A DNA stretch of 64,000 nt, taken from NCBI GenBank assembly GCA_036558005.1, contig DATBGO010000077.1:8038-72037 (forward strand), read 5' to 3'. Both the position numbers and the translations under genes were made by a program. The notes under the pieces were generated by a model, which was not told the origin of the DNA, made no database searches, and saw only the letters and a program-made list of their open reading frames with translations. Positions 43,063-52,108 of this stretch are shown piece by piece. Within the stretch, counting starts at the first letter, position 1. Each line of letters starts with the position of its first letter. The DNA comes from DATBGO01 sp036558005. GTDB lineage: Bacteria > Actinomycetota > Actinomycetes > Streptosporangiales > Streptosporangiaceae.

Positions 43063-45378
43063 GTGAGCAATACCACCGACGTTTTCCCTGGCTCCTCCGG
43101 CTCGCCTGAGGAAACTCCCGCCCTGTTTCCGGCTGGCGACGCCACCGGTGGTGCCGGGACTTCCCCGGGCCCGGCCGGCGCGGTACGCTCCTGGCCGGAC
43201 GCACAGGACAGCGCTAATGAGGGCGCCGCGGCCGGGGCCGGCCGCCGGGGCGGCAGCGGGCTGTCGGCCATGCTGCTTCCCGAACTTCAGCGGCTCGCCC
43301 AGTCGATGGGCATCGTGGGCATCGGCCGGATGCGCAAGGGCCAGCTGATCGAGGCGATCCAGGAGCGGCGCCAGGGCGGCCACGAGGCCGGCCCAGGCGG
43401 GACGGCAGCGGACGGATCGGCAGCGGACGGATCAGGAACTGGCGGGCCCGCCGCGGGGGGCGCGGGCCGTGCCCGTCGCGGCAGTGACAGCCGGGCCGGC
43501 GGCCAGGCGAAGGTGAACCCAGTCCAGCGAGGCGTGCCTGCGGGAGCCGGCACGACCCACTCCTTGGAGCAGGACGGTATGAATCCAGAGACATCGACGC
43601 AGCCCGGCCTGGGCAGTGACGGACACGCGGGCGGGATCGGCGCAGGAGCGTTCCAGGGCGGAGCAGGTGGCCTTGGCGCCGGGGCAGCCGGAGGTTTCGG
43701 CAGCTCAGGGGGCTCTGGCGGGGTATCGGCGGGAGCCGGTACCGCGGCCGGCGGCGGGCCGGCTGGCGGCGGCCCGGCCAGCGCGGCCACGGCGGCCGTG
43801 AGCGATACCGTGACGCACGAGGGCAGGCAGGCCGGCCAGGGCGGCGAGCCCGGCCAGCGCGATGACTCCCCGCAGGGCGGCGACGGCCAGCGCGACAGCA
43901 GGCGGCGGCGCGGCTCAGGGCGGCGCGACGACCAGCGGGCCGCGAGCGACGGTTCCGAGCACCGCGACGGCCGTGACGGCCGGGACGGGGGCCGGGACAA
44001 CCGCGACGGTGGCGGCCGGGACCAGCGCGACGGCGGCGGCCGGGACAACCGCGACGCCCGCGACTCCGGCCGGGACAACCGGGACAACCGGGACAACCGC
44101 GACGGCGGCCAGCAGGGCAACCGGGACAACCGCGACGACGACCGGGAGAACTCGGGCAGCCGCCGGAGCAGGGACCGGTTCCGCGGCCGCAACTCCGGCA
44201 ACAGGCGGCGTGAGCGCGGCGGCGACTCCGAGCCGGTGATCAGCGAAGACGACGTGCTCATCCCGATCGCGGGCATCCTGGACGTGCTGGACAACTACGG
44301 ATTCGTCCGGACCACCGGCTACCTGCCCGGCTCCAACGACGTGTACGTGTCGCTGTCGCAGGTGCGCCGGTACGGGCTGCGCAAGGGCGACGTGGTCGAG
44401 GGCGCGGTCCGCCAGCCTAAGGAAGGCGAGCGCAGGGAGAAGTTCAACGCGCTGGTCCGGCTGGACAAGATCAACGGCCTGGACCCGGAGGAGGCGAAGA
44501 CCCGGCCCGAGTTCGCCAAGCTGGTCCCGCTCTACCCGCAGAACAGGCTCCGGCTGGAGACCGACCCCGGGATCATGACCACCCGGATCATCGACATGGT
44601 CAGCCCCATCGGCAAGGGCCAGCGCGGCCTGATCGTGTCCCCGCCGAAGGCGGGCAAGACGATGATCCTGCAGGCGATCGCCAACGCGATCACCAAGAAC
44701 AATCCCGAGTGCCACCTCATGGTCGTCCTGGTAGACGAGCGGCCTGAGGAAGTCACCGACATGCAGCGCTCGGTCAAGGGCGAGGTCATCCACTCGACCT
44801 TCGACCGGCCCGCCGAGGACCACACCACCGTCGCCGAGCTGGCCATCGAGCGGGCCAAGCGGCTGGTCGAGATGGGCCACGACGTGGTCGTGCTGCTCGA
44901 CTCGATCACCCGGCTCGGCCGCGCCTACAACCTGGCCGCGCCGGCCAGCGGGCGGATCATGTCCGGCGGCGTGGACTCCACCGCGCTGTACCCGCCGAAG
45001 CGGTTCTTCGGCGCGGCCCGCAACATCGAGCACGGCGGCTCGCTGACGATACTGGCCACCGCGCTGATCGAGACCGGCTCGCGGGCCGACGAGGTCATCT
45101 TCGAGGAGTTCAAGGGCACCGGCAACATGGAGCTGCGGCTGCGCCGCGAGCTCGCCGACAAGCGCATCTTCCCGGCGATCGACGTGGACGCGTCGGGCAC
45201 CAGGAAGGAAGAGCTGCTTATGACCCCGGAGGAGCTGAAGATCGTCTGGCAGCTGCGCCGGGTACTGCACGCGCTGGAGCCGCAGCAGGCGCTCGAGGTG
45301 CTGATGGAGCGGATGCGCGAGACCAAGAGCAACACCGAGTTCCTGCTGCACGTGCAGAAGACCACCGTCGGCAGCTAG
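43063..45378 (+). CDS. rho: transcription termination factor Rho
   Basis: 771 aa from the GTG at 43063 (gggaagga upstream, spacing ~7). Rho_N domain (LSAMLLPELQRLAQSMGI, GRMRKGQLIEAIQERR) near residues 65-105, then ~260 residues of disordered, Gly- and Arg/Asp/Asn-rich sequence with RDNRDG-type repeats. The RNA-binding OB fold follows (VLIPIAGILDVLDNYGFVR), and the RecA-like ATPase has Walker A PPKAGKT and Walker B VVVLLDSITR. Actinobacterial Rho typically has such an insertion. Terminates untranslated transcripts as a hexameric RNA translocase. Followed by rpmE. Confidence 0.97.
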   Translation: MSNTTDVFPGSSGSPEETPALFPAGDATGGAGTSPGPAGAVRSWPDAQDSANEGAAAGAGRRGGSGLSAMLLPELQRLAQSMGIVGIGRMRKGQLIEAIQERRQGGHEAGPGGTAADGSAADGSGTGGPAAGGAGRARRGSDSRAGGQAKVNPVQRGVPAGAGTTHSLEQDGMNPETSTQPGLGSDGHAGGIGAGAFQGGAGGLGAGAAGGFGSSGGSGGVSAGAGTAAGGGPAGGGPASAATAAVSDTVTHEGRQAGQGGEPGQRDDSPQGGDGQRDSRRRRGSGRRDDQRAASDGSEHRDGRDGRDGGRDNRDGGGRDQRDGGGRDNRDARDSGRDNRDNRDNRDGGQQGNRDNRDDDRENSGSRRSRDRFRGRNSGNRRRERGGDSEPVISEDDVLIPIAGILDVLDNYGFVRTTGYLPGSNDVYVSLSQVRRYGLRKGDVVEGAVRQPKEGERREKFNALVRLDKINGLDPEEAKTRPEFAKLVPLYPQNRLRLETDPGIMTTRIIDMVSPIGKGQRGLIVSPPKAGKTMILQAIANAITKNNPECHLMVVLVDERPEEVTDMQRSVKGEVIHSTFDRPAEDHTTVAELAIERAKRLVEMGHDVVVLLDSITRLGRAYNLAAPASGRIMSGGVDSTALYPPKRFFGAARNIEHGGSLTILATALIETGSRADEVIFEEFKGTGNMELRLRRELADKRIFPAIDVDASGTRKEELLMTPEELKIVWQLRRVLHALEPQQALEVLMERMRETKSNTEFLLHVQKTTVGS

Positions 45379-45525
45379 CCAGCCGGCGGGAATTCCAGGG
45401 CGCTGGGCGCCGTTCCAGGTTCTGGCACACTGGTATGCCGACGATATGCGGTACCGGTTCACGCCCGTCGCGCACAGCCGCGGCGCGGCGACCCGGCGAC
45501 CGCCCGAGACCAGGAGTCACGACAC

Positions 45526-45747
45526 ATGAAGGCCAACATTCACCCCGACTACGTGCTGACGACGGTGACCTGCACCTGCGGTGCCACCTTCACCACCCGT
45601 AGCACGGCGAAGAACGGCGAGATCCACGCCGATATCTGCTCCAACTGCCACCCCTTCTACACCGGCAAGCAGAAGATCCTCGACACCGGCGGCCGGGTGG
45701 CCAGGTTCGAGCGCCGGTTCGGCAAGAAGCAGCAGGCAGGCAAGTAG
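45526..45747 (+). CDS. rpmE: ribosomal protein bL31
   Basis: 73 aa. Zinc-binding (C+) form: CTCG and CSNC pairs in MKANIHPDYVLTTVTCTCGA-type sequence, then HPFYTGKQK. Ribosome site aggag before the ATG. It is the canonical neighbour of rho and prfA. The stop codon lies in the first of three tandem repeats. Confidence 0.97.
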   Translation: MKANIHPDYVLTTVTCTCGATFTTRSTAKNGEIHADICSNCHPFYTGKQKILDTGGRVARFERRFGKKQQAGK

Positions 45748-45790
45748 CCCCGCGGGGGACAGCCCCGCGGGGGACAGCCCCGCAGGGGCT
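45746..45790. repeat. three tandem 15-base repeats after rpmE
   Basis: AGCCCCGCGGGGGAC occurs at 45746-45760 and 45761-45775, with a variant at 45776-45790. Each copy can fold into a CCCC/GGGG hairpin; together they may act as terminator or attenuator between rpmE and prfA. Confidence 0.7.
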
Positions 45791-45897
45791 GGTCCTGACC
45801 TGACGCAGGGATCCGGCTTGCGGCCGCAGCGGCGTAACGCCATGGCCGCGAGCCGGGCACGGCCGGGCAGCCGGCGATGATCGCGGAGAGGAACACG

Positions 45898-46977
45898 GTG
45901 TTTGATCGGCTCGATGAGCTGGCCAAGGAGCACGCCGCCCTGGAGCACGATCTCGCCGACCCGGCCATCCACGCTGACCCCGAGCGCGCGAGGGCACTGG
46001 GCCGCCGCTACGGCGAGCTCGGCCCGGTCGTCCGGGCCTACCAGGACTGGCAGCAGGTCCGCGCGGACGAGGCCACCGCACGGGAACTGGCGGCCGAGGA
46101 CGCCTCGTTCGGCGCCGAGGCCGAGCAGCTGGCCGGTCGCGGGGAGAAAATCGAGCAGCAGCTGCGGGAACTACTCGTGCCCAGGGACGCCAACGACGGC
46201 CGGGACGTCATCCTGGAGGTCAAGGCGGGCGAGGGCGGCGAGGAGTCCGCGCTGTTCGCCGGCGACCTGCTGCGGATGTACCTGAGGTTCGCCGAGCGGC
46301 AGGGCTGGAAGACCGAGGTCCTCGACTCGACCATGACCGGGCTCGGCGGCTACAAGGACGCCACCGTCGCGGTCAAGTCGCGCGGCCGCGGCCTGGAGCC
46401 CGGCGACGGCGCCTGGTCACGGCTGAAGTACGAAGGCGGCGTGCACCGGGTCCAGCGGGTGCCGGTGACCGAGTCGCAGGGCCGGATCCACACCTCCGCC
46501 GCCGGGGTGCTGGTGATGCCAGAAGCGGACCCGGTCGAGGTCACGATCGATCCGGGTGACCTGCGGGTGGACGTGTTCCGCTCGTCCGGTCCCGGCGGCC
46601 AGAGCGTCAACACCACCGACTCGGCGGTGCGGATCACCCACCTGCCCACCGGCATCGTGGTGTCCTGCCAGAACGAGAAGAGCCAGCTGCAGAACCGCGA
46701 GCAGGCGATGCGGATCCTGCGGGCCAGGCTGCTCGCCCAGGCCGAGGAGGAAGCCGCCGCGCAGGCGGCCGCCGAGCGGCGCAGCCAGGTCAGGACCGTG
46801 GACCGGTCGCAGCGGGTCCGCACCTACAACTTCCCGGAAAACCGGATCTCCGACCACCGGGTCGGCTACAAGGCCTACAACCTCGACCAGGTCATCGACG
46901 GGGACCTGGGCGCGGTCATCATGGCGCTGGTGGAGGCCGACCGGGCGGAGAAACTCGCCGCCGCCGATGTCGCCTGA
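45898..46977 (+). CDS. prfA: peptide chain release factor 1
   Basis: 359 aa from the GTG at 45898 (ggagagg, spacing 6, and alignment of FDRLDELAKEHAALE with other RF1 N-termini favour it over the ATG at 45877). The GGQ motif is in SSGPGGQSVNTTDSAVR and the RF1-type recognition tripeptide region reads PVT in RVPVTESQGRIH. Terminates translation at UAA/UAG. prmC follows and methylates the GGQ glutamine. Confidence 0.97.
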   Translation: MFDRLDELAKEHAALEHDLADPAIHADPERARALGRRYGELGPVVRAYQDWQQVRADEATARELAAEDASFGAEAEQLAGRGEKIEQQLRELLVPRDANDGRDVILEVKAGEGGEESALFAGDLLRMYLRFAERQGWKTEVLDSTMTGLGGYKDATVAVKSRGRGLEPGDGAWSRLKYEGGVHRVQRVPVTESQGRIHTSAAGVLVMPEADPVEVTIDPGDLRVDVFRSSGPGGQSVNTTDSAVRITHLPTGIVVSCQNEKSQLQNREQAMRILRARLLAQAEEEAAAQAAAERRSQVRTVDRSQRVRTYNFPENRISDHRVGYKAYNLDQVIDGDLGAVIMALVEADRAEKLAAADVA

Positions 46978-46981
46978 GGCG

Positions 46982-47845
46982 ATGAGCCTGCTGCTCGACG
47001 AGATCGCGGTGGCGGCGGCCCGGCTCGCCGAGGCCGGGGTGGAGTCGCCGCGGGCCGACGCCGAGCTGATCGCCGCGCACGTGCACGGGGTGCCCCGAGG
47101 CGCGCTGCACACCGTGCCCGACGCCAGGTTCGACCCGCGGTACTGGGACGACATCGCCCGGCGCGCCTCGCGCGAGCCGCTGCAGCACATCACCGGGCTG
47201 GCCTACTTCCGGTACCTGGAGCTGGAAGTGGGCCCCGGCGTGTTCGTGCCGCGCCAGGAAACCGAGGTGATGACCGGCTGGGCGATCGAGCAGCTGGAGC
47301 AGATGGACATCGCCGAGCCGCTGGTGGCCGACCTCGGGACCGGCTCAGGCGCCATCGCCCTCGCGATCGCGCAGGAGGTGCCGCGGGCCCGGGTGCACGC
47401 GGTCGAGGCCGACCCGCTTGCCCGCATCTGGGCCGAACGCAACATCTCCCGGTGCGGCGCTGCCGCGCCGCACGTGGCCGGCCGGGTCAGCCTGCACGAA
47501 ACGGACTTCGCCGCCGCGCTGGCCGAGCTGGACGGGGCGGCCGACCTGGTGATCAGCAACCCGCCCTACATCCCCGCGGGCTCCTGGGTGCCACCCGAGG
47601 TCGGCGAGTACGACCCGGCGACCGCGCTGTGGGGCGGCGGCCCGGACGGGCTGGACGCGGTCCGGGTCATCGAGCGGGCCGCCGCCCGGCTGCTGCGGCC
47701 GGGCGGCCTGGTGGCGGTCGAGCACGGCGCGCCGCAGGGCGCCTCGGTCTACTGGATCTTCGCGGAGGAAAACGGCTGGCGGCAGACCCGCAACCACTGC
47801 GACCTCGCCGGCCGCGACCGGTTCGTCACCGCTATGGCAGGATGA
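46982..47845 (+). CDS. prmC: peptide chain release factor N5-glutamine methyltransferase
   Basis: 287 aa from the ATG at 46982 (tgagg just upstream; an ATG at 46967 inside prfA is less likely). The N-terminal helical domain (LLLDEIAVAAARLAEAGVE) recognises the release factor; the SAM domain has VADLGTGSGAIALAIA and the catalytic VISNPPYIP. Adjacent to its substrate gene prfA. Confidence 0.96.
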   Translation: MSLLLDEIAVAAARLAEAGVESPRADAELIAAHVHGVPRGALHTVPDARFDPRYWDDIARRASREPLQHITGLAYFRYLELEVGPGVFVPRQETEVMTGWAIEQLEQMDIAEPLVADLGTGSGAIALAIAQEVPRARVHAVEADPLARIWAERNISRCGAAAPHVAGRVSLHETDFAAALAELDGAADLVISNPPYIPAGSWVPPEVGEYDPATALWGGGPDGLDAVRVIERAAARLLRPGGLVAVEHGAPQGASVYWIFAEENGWRQTRNHCDLAGRDRFVTAMAG

Positions 47846-47851
47846 GCGGCC

Positions 47852-48499
47852 ATGAGCGCCCGGTACGACTGCTTGGATCCCACCCAGCGGGCTGACGGCC
47901 TGGCCGCCGCCGCGACCGCGCTGCGCACCGGCGAGCTGGCGGTGCTGCCGACCGACACGGTGTACGGGCTGGCCGCCGACGCCTTCCACCCGGCCGCGGT
48001 GACCGCGCTGCTCGCGGCCAAGGGCCGGGGCAGGGACATGCCGCCGCCGGTCCTGGTCGGCACGGTGCGGGCGGCCAATGCCCTGGTCGAGGACTTCGGG
48101 ATCTACGGACACGACATGATCGAGGAATTCTGGCCGGGCGGGCTGACCCTGGTCTGCCGGGCCCGCCGGACGCTGAACTGGGACCTGGGCGACACCCTGG
48201 GGACCGTCGCGGTGCGGATGCCGATGCACCCGCTCGCGCTGGAACTGCTCAAGGAGACCGGCCCGCTGGCGGTCAGCAGCGCCAACCGGAGCGGCTCGCC
48301 GCCGGCCACCACGGCCGGCCAGGCGGAGGAGCAGCTGGGCGATTCGGTGTCGGTCTACCTGGACGGCGGGGAGTGCGCCGCGGACGTGCCGTCCACCATC
48401 GTCGACCTGACCGGGCCGACGCCCCGGCTGCTGCGCGCCGGGGTGGTGTCGGTCGGCCGGCTGCGCGAGGTCTCGCTGCTGATCACCGCGGACGAATGA
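47852..48499 (+). CDS. L-threonylcarbamoyladenylate synthase (Sua5/YrdC)
   Basis: 215 aa. YrdC fold motifs: LRTGELAVLPTDTVYGLAADA, AAKGRGRDMPPPVLVG, FWPGGLTLVCRA, VRMPMHPLALELL, PLAVSSANRSGSPP, STIVDLTG. First step of tRNA t6A synthesis, making threonylcarbamoyl-AMP. No C-terminal Sua5 domain, so it is the short TsaC/YwlC form. It is 6 bases after prmC, an order conserved in actinobacteria. Confidence 0.95.
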   Translation: MSARYDCLDPTQRADGLAAAATALRTGELAVLPTDTVYGLAADAFHPAAVTALLAAKGRGRDMPPPVLVGTVRAANALVEDFGIYGHDMIEEFWPGGLTLVCRARRTLNWDLGDTLGTVAVRMPMHPLALELLKETGPLAVSSANRSGSPPATTAGQAEEQLGDSVSVYLDGGECAADVPSTIVDLTGPTPRLLRAGVVSVGRLREVSLLITADE

Positions 48500-48587
48500 G
48501 CGGCCAGCGGGGCGCGCCCGCGGCTGCCGCGAGTGTTCTAGAGTTTCCCTAATGCCTGCACATCCGGCCCGGACGCGGTGAAGCGCG

Positions 48588-49880
48588 GTGCGTGAATACG
48601 GCCTGGCGCTTCTCGTCTCGGCTGCGGTGACCTACCTGCTCGTGCCGATGGTGCGGCGGGTGGCGGTGCGGGCGGGCGCGCTGCACGCGCCGCGCAACCG
48701 GGACGTGCACGTGGCGCCGGTCCCGCTGCTCGGCGGGCTGGCCATGTACGGCGGGCTGGCCGCGGGGCTGCTGGTGGCCAGCGAGGTCGACCCGCTCAAG
48801 AACGTCTTCCTGGGCAGCCGGATGGCGGTCGGGCTGCTGCTGGCCGGCGGCCTGATCGTGGTGGTCGGCTTCGTCGACGACCGGTGGGGGCTCAACCCGG
48901 TCAGCAAGCTGGCCGGCCAGGTGGCGGCCGGCGGCATCCTGGTGTGGAGCGGCGCGCAGCTCGGCTGGCTGCCCGAGCCGGGCGGCGGCGTGCTCATCCT
49001 GACCCCGGACGAGGCGACGGCGCTGACCATCCTGGTGGTGGTGGCCACCATCAACGCGGTGAATTTCATCGACGGGCTGGATGGCCTGGCCGCGGGGATC
49101 GTGTGCATCGCGGCGATATCGTTCTTCTCCTACTATTACACCCTCGCGAAAGTGGTCGGCCTGACCGAGCAGGCCGCGCCCGCGCTGGCCGCCGCGGTGC
49201 TGGCTGGGGCGTGCATCGGCTTCCTGCCGCACAACTTCTACCCGGCCAAGATCTTCATGGGTGACACCGGGGCGATGCTGCTCGGGCTGCTGCTCGCCTA
49301 CACGCCGATCTCCAGCATCGCCTCGCTGAACTACGTCAGCCTGGTCAACTACCGCGGCGCCACGGTCAACCGGTTCCCCGAGGTGCTGCCGCTGCTGCTG
49401 CCCGCGGCGATCCTGGTGATCCCGTACGCGGACCTGCTGCTCGCGGTCATCCGGCGGACCAGGGCCGGCCAGTCGCCGTTCGCGCCCGACCGCGGGCACC
49501 TGCACCACCGGCTGCTGGACATCGGCCACCCGCACCGGCTCAGCGTGCTGATCATGTACCTGTGGGCGGCGCTGTTCTCCGGCACCGTGGTCTGGCTGTC
49601 GATCGCCAAGACCCAGCTGTTCGTGTTCGCGATCGCCACCGTCGCGGCGGTGCTGGCGCTGCTGCTGATATCGATGCCGCGGCTGCGCTGGTGGCGGCGG
49701 CGCGGGACCAGGCACGGCGCCGCCAGGCGGGCCGGCTCGCCGGCGGGCGTCCCGGCCGGGGAGCGCCGGCCGCCGGGTGCCGCCAGGGCCGCGGGGGAGC
49801 GCCAGGCGGCCGGTGACGGCCGCGGTGCGGGCAGCCCGGAGCGGCCGGTTACGCCGAGTGTCCCGTCTCGTCCCCGTTGA
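48588..49880 (+). CDS. wecA: polyprenyl-phosphate GlcNAc-1-phosphate transferase (WecA/Rfe, MraY family)
   Basis: 430 aa, GTG start. About ten TM helices with the family motifs: VVVGFVDDRWG, INAVNFIDGLDGLAAG, IFMGDTGAMLLG, PDRGHLHHRLLDIG (the HIHH-like loop). The C-terminal ~60 residues are a basic disordered tail. Transfers GlcNAc-1-P from UDP-GlcNAc to a polyprenyl phosphate for cell-wall polymers. Sits before the atp operon as in other actinobacteria. Confidence 0.92.
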   Translation: MREYGLALLVSAAVTYLLVPMVRRVAVRAGALHAPRNRDVHVAPVPLLGGLAMYGGLAAGLLVASEVDPLKNVFLGSRMAVGLLLAGGLIVVVGFVDDRWGLNPVSKLAGQVAAGGILVWSGAQLGWLPEPGGGVLILTPDEATALTILVVVATINAVNFIDGLDGLAAGIVCIAAISFFSYYYTLAKVVGLTEQAAPALAAAVLAGACIGFLPHNFYPAKIFMGDTGAMLLGLLLAYTPISSIASLNYVSLVNYRGATVNRFPEVLPLLLPAAILVIPYADLLLAVIRRTRAGQSPFAPDRGHLHHRLLDIGHPHRLSVLIMYLWAALFSGTVVWLSIAKTQLFVFAIATVAAVLALLLISMPRLRWWRRRGTRHGAARRAGSPAGVPAGERRPPGAARAAGERQAAGDGRGAGSPERPVTPSVPSRPR

Positions 49881-49986
49881 TTACGGTAACGGGCGATTCG
49901 CTACGTTAGGTAGTGGCCTGATCGCATAGCCGGGAGAGCTTGTGATATCTTTCACGAGCACCCACTCGCAGATGAGAAGGAGGTTC

Positions 49987-50127
49987 GTGATACGTTTCCT
50001 TGACCTGACGAAGCTGGCCTGCTTCCGTTGCGGGGCAGCAGTTCGGTGTGGCCTGGACGATGTCCAGGGCGGCCGATCGCCCCTGCAGGACGACCTGGTC
50101 CCGTCGAGTTTCCCCGGAGCCGAGTAG
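49987..50127 (+). CDS. possible leader peptide ORF of the atp operon
   Basis: 46 codons starting with a GTG at 49987 preceded by the strongest Shine-Dalgarno in the area (aaggagg, 49977-49983). The stop TAG directly abuts the atpI ATG (TAGATG). The peptide (LDLTKLACFRCG...) has no known domain. A coupled leader is plausible, but coding is unproven. Confidence 0.35.
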   Translation: MIRFLDLTKLACFRCGAAVRCGLDDVQGGRSPLQDDLVPSSFPGAE

Positions 50128-50532
50128 ATGTTGGCAGACTATGCCTGGATCGTCCGCCGGTCGGCGGCGGTGGCAGCCGCTGCCGGCGTGATAATGATCG
50201 GGCTCGGCGCCACCCTGTCGGGTGCCAAGGGGCTGATCGGGGCGGGCCTGGGGGCCGGCATCGTCGCGGCATTCTTCGGCATCAGCGTGTTCGCGGTCAC
50301 CCGGGCCTCCCGGGTGAGCCCGCAGGTCATGATGGTGACCGCGCTCGGCACGTACTTCGTAAAGATCATCGTCCTGCTGATCCTCGTCGGACAGTTCCAG
50401 GACTCGACCGCGTTCAACTCCAGGGTCTTCGGCCTGACCGCGCTGGTTTGCATCCTCGCCTACACCGGGGCGCAGGTGCTGTGGTCCATGCGGCGGAAGA
50501 TGCTGTACGTCCAGCCGGACCGGGAACGGTGA
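50128..50532 (+). CDS. atpI: ATP synthase protein I-like
   Basis: 134 aa with four TM helices (AAAAGVIMIGLGATL, GAGLGAGIVAAFFGISV, QVMMVTALGTYFVKIIVLLILV, VFGLTALVCILAYTGAQVLW) and basic tail (RRKMLYVQPDRER). Matches the AtpI family that assists c-ring assembly. First protein gene of the atp operon. Confidence 0.85.
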   Translation: MLADYAWIVRRSAAVAAAAGVIMIGLGATLSGAKGLIGAGLGAGIVAAFFGISVFAVTRASRVSPQVMMVTALGTYFVKIIVLLILVGQFQDSTAFNSRVFGLTALVCILAYTGAQVLWSMRRKMLYVQPDRER

Positions 50533-50614
50533 CCCGTGGGGCGCACCCTGAATCTGGACGGCATACCGCGGCCCACCTGCCAGGCTGCGGCCGGGAGCGC
50601 CAGGCCGCGCGGTC

Positions 50615-50851
50615 ATGAGCGGGGACGCGGGCAGGCCGCCGGCCAGGGACCGCCGGTCACCGGGCACGCCGCCGCGGGCCAGCGCCGGGTGGGCGGTCAC
50701 CAGCTACCTGATCGGCGGGATGGTTTTCTACGGTGCGGCCGGCTGGCTGATCGGGCGCTGGACCGGGATCACGGTGCTGTTCCCGGTCGGGATGCTGGTC
50801 GGCCTCGGGCTGGCGATGGCACTGATCATCTTCCGGTTCGCACGGCACTGA
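50615..50851 (+). CDS. small AtpZ/AtpI-type membrane protein
   Basis: 78 aa with two TM helices (VTSYLIGGMVFYGAAGWLIG, TVLFPVGMLVGLGLAMALIIF) joined by GRWTGIT, the AtpZ pattern; family associated with ATP synthase operons (Mg/Ca handling or c-ring assembly). It lies after atpI, the reverse of the order I expect in many actinomycetes. Confidence 0.8.
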   Translation: MSGDAGRPPARDRRSPGTPPRASAGWAVTSYLIGGMVFYGAAGWLIGRWTGITVLFPVGMLVGLGLAMALIIFRFARH

Positions 50852-50950
50852 CCGCGCCCGGGCACGGCCAGGCCGGCCCGCCCGGCCGCTGCGGCGTGCC
50901 CGGCCGGCCGGGCGCAACGACAGCGGTGACCAAGCCGGAGGAACCACACG

Positions 50951-51763
50951 GTGAGTAACAGCCAGGCGATCACGGCAGCCAGCGGCGGCTGCCACATCTT
51001 CAGCGGCTGCGGCTACCCCGCGCCGTCGATCGACGCCTTCTTCTTCAAGCCGATCTTCTCCATCGGCGGGTTCCACTTCACCAAGCCGATGCTGCTGGCG
51101 CTGATCTGCGCGGCGATCGTGGTGACCTTCTTCGCGTTCGCGTTCGCGAGGCCGAAGCTGGTCCCGCGCGGCGCGCAGAATCTCGGCGAGCTCGGCGTGC
51201 TGTTCGTCCGGGACCAGATCCTGCGGCCGCAGCTCGGCAAGAAGGGCGACCGGTACCTGCCGTTCCTGGTCTCGCTGTTCTTCTTCGTCTGGGTCATGAA
51301 CATCATGGGGATCATCCCGCTGGCGCAGTTCCCCGCGACGTCGAAGATAGCGTTCCCGCTGGGCCTGACGCTGATGGTCTGGGTGACCTACCTGACGCTC
51401 GGGATCCGGCACCAGGGCCCGATCGGCTACTTCAAGAACATGGCCGTGCCCGAGGGCGCGCCGTGGTGGATCCTGCCGCTGCTGAGCCCGATCGAGCTGC
51501 TGTCGAACATCATCGTGCGGCCGTTCACCCTGACTATCCGGCTGTTCGCCAACATGCTGGCCGGCCATCTGCTGCTGCTGGTGTTCGCGCTGGCGTCGTG
51601 GTACCTGTTCAGCGCGTCGGTCGGGCTGCTGTTCTCGGCCACCTCGTTCCTGCTGACGATCGTGCTGACCGCCCTGGAGGTGCTGATCCAGGCGCTGCAG
51701 GCGTTCATCTTCACCACGCTGACCGCTTTCTACTTCGCAGACGCGATGGAGTCCTCGCACTGA
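50951..51763 (+). CDS. atpB: ATP synthase Fo subunit a
   Basis: 270 aa, GTG start with cggaggaa. Key helix includes the essential Arg in PFTLTIRLFANMLAGHLLL; C-terminal helix has LIQALQAFIFTTLTAFYFADA. Forms the proton half-channels with the c-ring. Confidence 0.97.
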   Translation: MSNSQAITAASGGCHIFSGCGYPAPSIDAFFFKPIFSIGGFHFTKPMLLALICAAIVVTFFAFAFARPKLVPRGAQNLGELGVLFVRDQILRPQLGKKGDRYLPFLVSLFFFVWVMNIMGIIPLAQFPATSKIAFPLGLTLMVWVTYLTLGIRHQGPIGYFKNMAVPEGAPWWILPLLSPIELLSNIIVRPFTLTIRLFANMLAGHLLLLVFALASWYLFSASVGLLFSATSFLLTIVLTALEVLIQALQAFIFTTLTAFYFADAMESSH

Positions 51764-51839
51764 GCCGAACTGAACCCGCACCGACGTAACCAAGTCCCCG
51801 GCGGCAGCAGCCGCCGACCGGAAGGCAAGGAACCGATAC

Positions 51840-52082
51840 ATGCTTCACCTCCTGGCGGCGAACACGAACACGCTGCACATTCAGAACCTGGGCGCGCTCG
51901 TCTACGGCCTCGCCGCGATCGGGCCCGGCATCGGCATCGGCCTGGTTTTCGGCCATGCTATTGAGGGAATGGCACGCCAGCCCGAGGCAACGAGCCAGAT
52001 CACCACGTACATGTGGATCGGATTCGCGCTGACTGAGGCGCTCGCGCTGATCGGCATCGCGGTCCCGTTCTTCATCAAATGA
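51840..52082 (+). CDS. atpE: ATP synthase Fo subunit c
   Basis: 80 aa hairpin: helix 1 with GPGIGIG, polar loop ARQPEA, helix 2 with the ion-binding Glu66 in GFALTEALALIG. The residue after Glu66 is Ala, and no Na+-type Gln/Ser set is seen, so proton coupling is expected. Confidence 0.97.
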   Translation: MLHLLAANTNTLHIQNLGALVYGLAAIGPGIGIGLVFGHAIEGMARQPEATSQITTYMWIGFALTEALALIGIAVPFFIK

Positions 52083-52108
52083 GCCAGCGGCCGGAGAGGT
52101 AGCCCGAC

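Noticed and set aside
43915..45462. 515-codon minus-strand frame across rho
   Set aside because: Shadow of rho, which has full Rho motifs on the plus strand.
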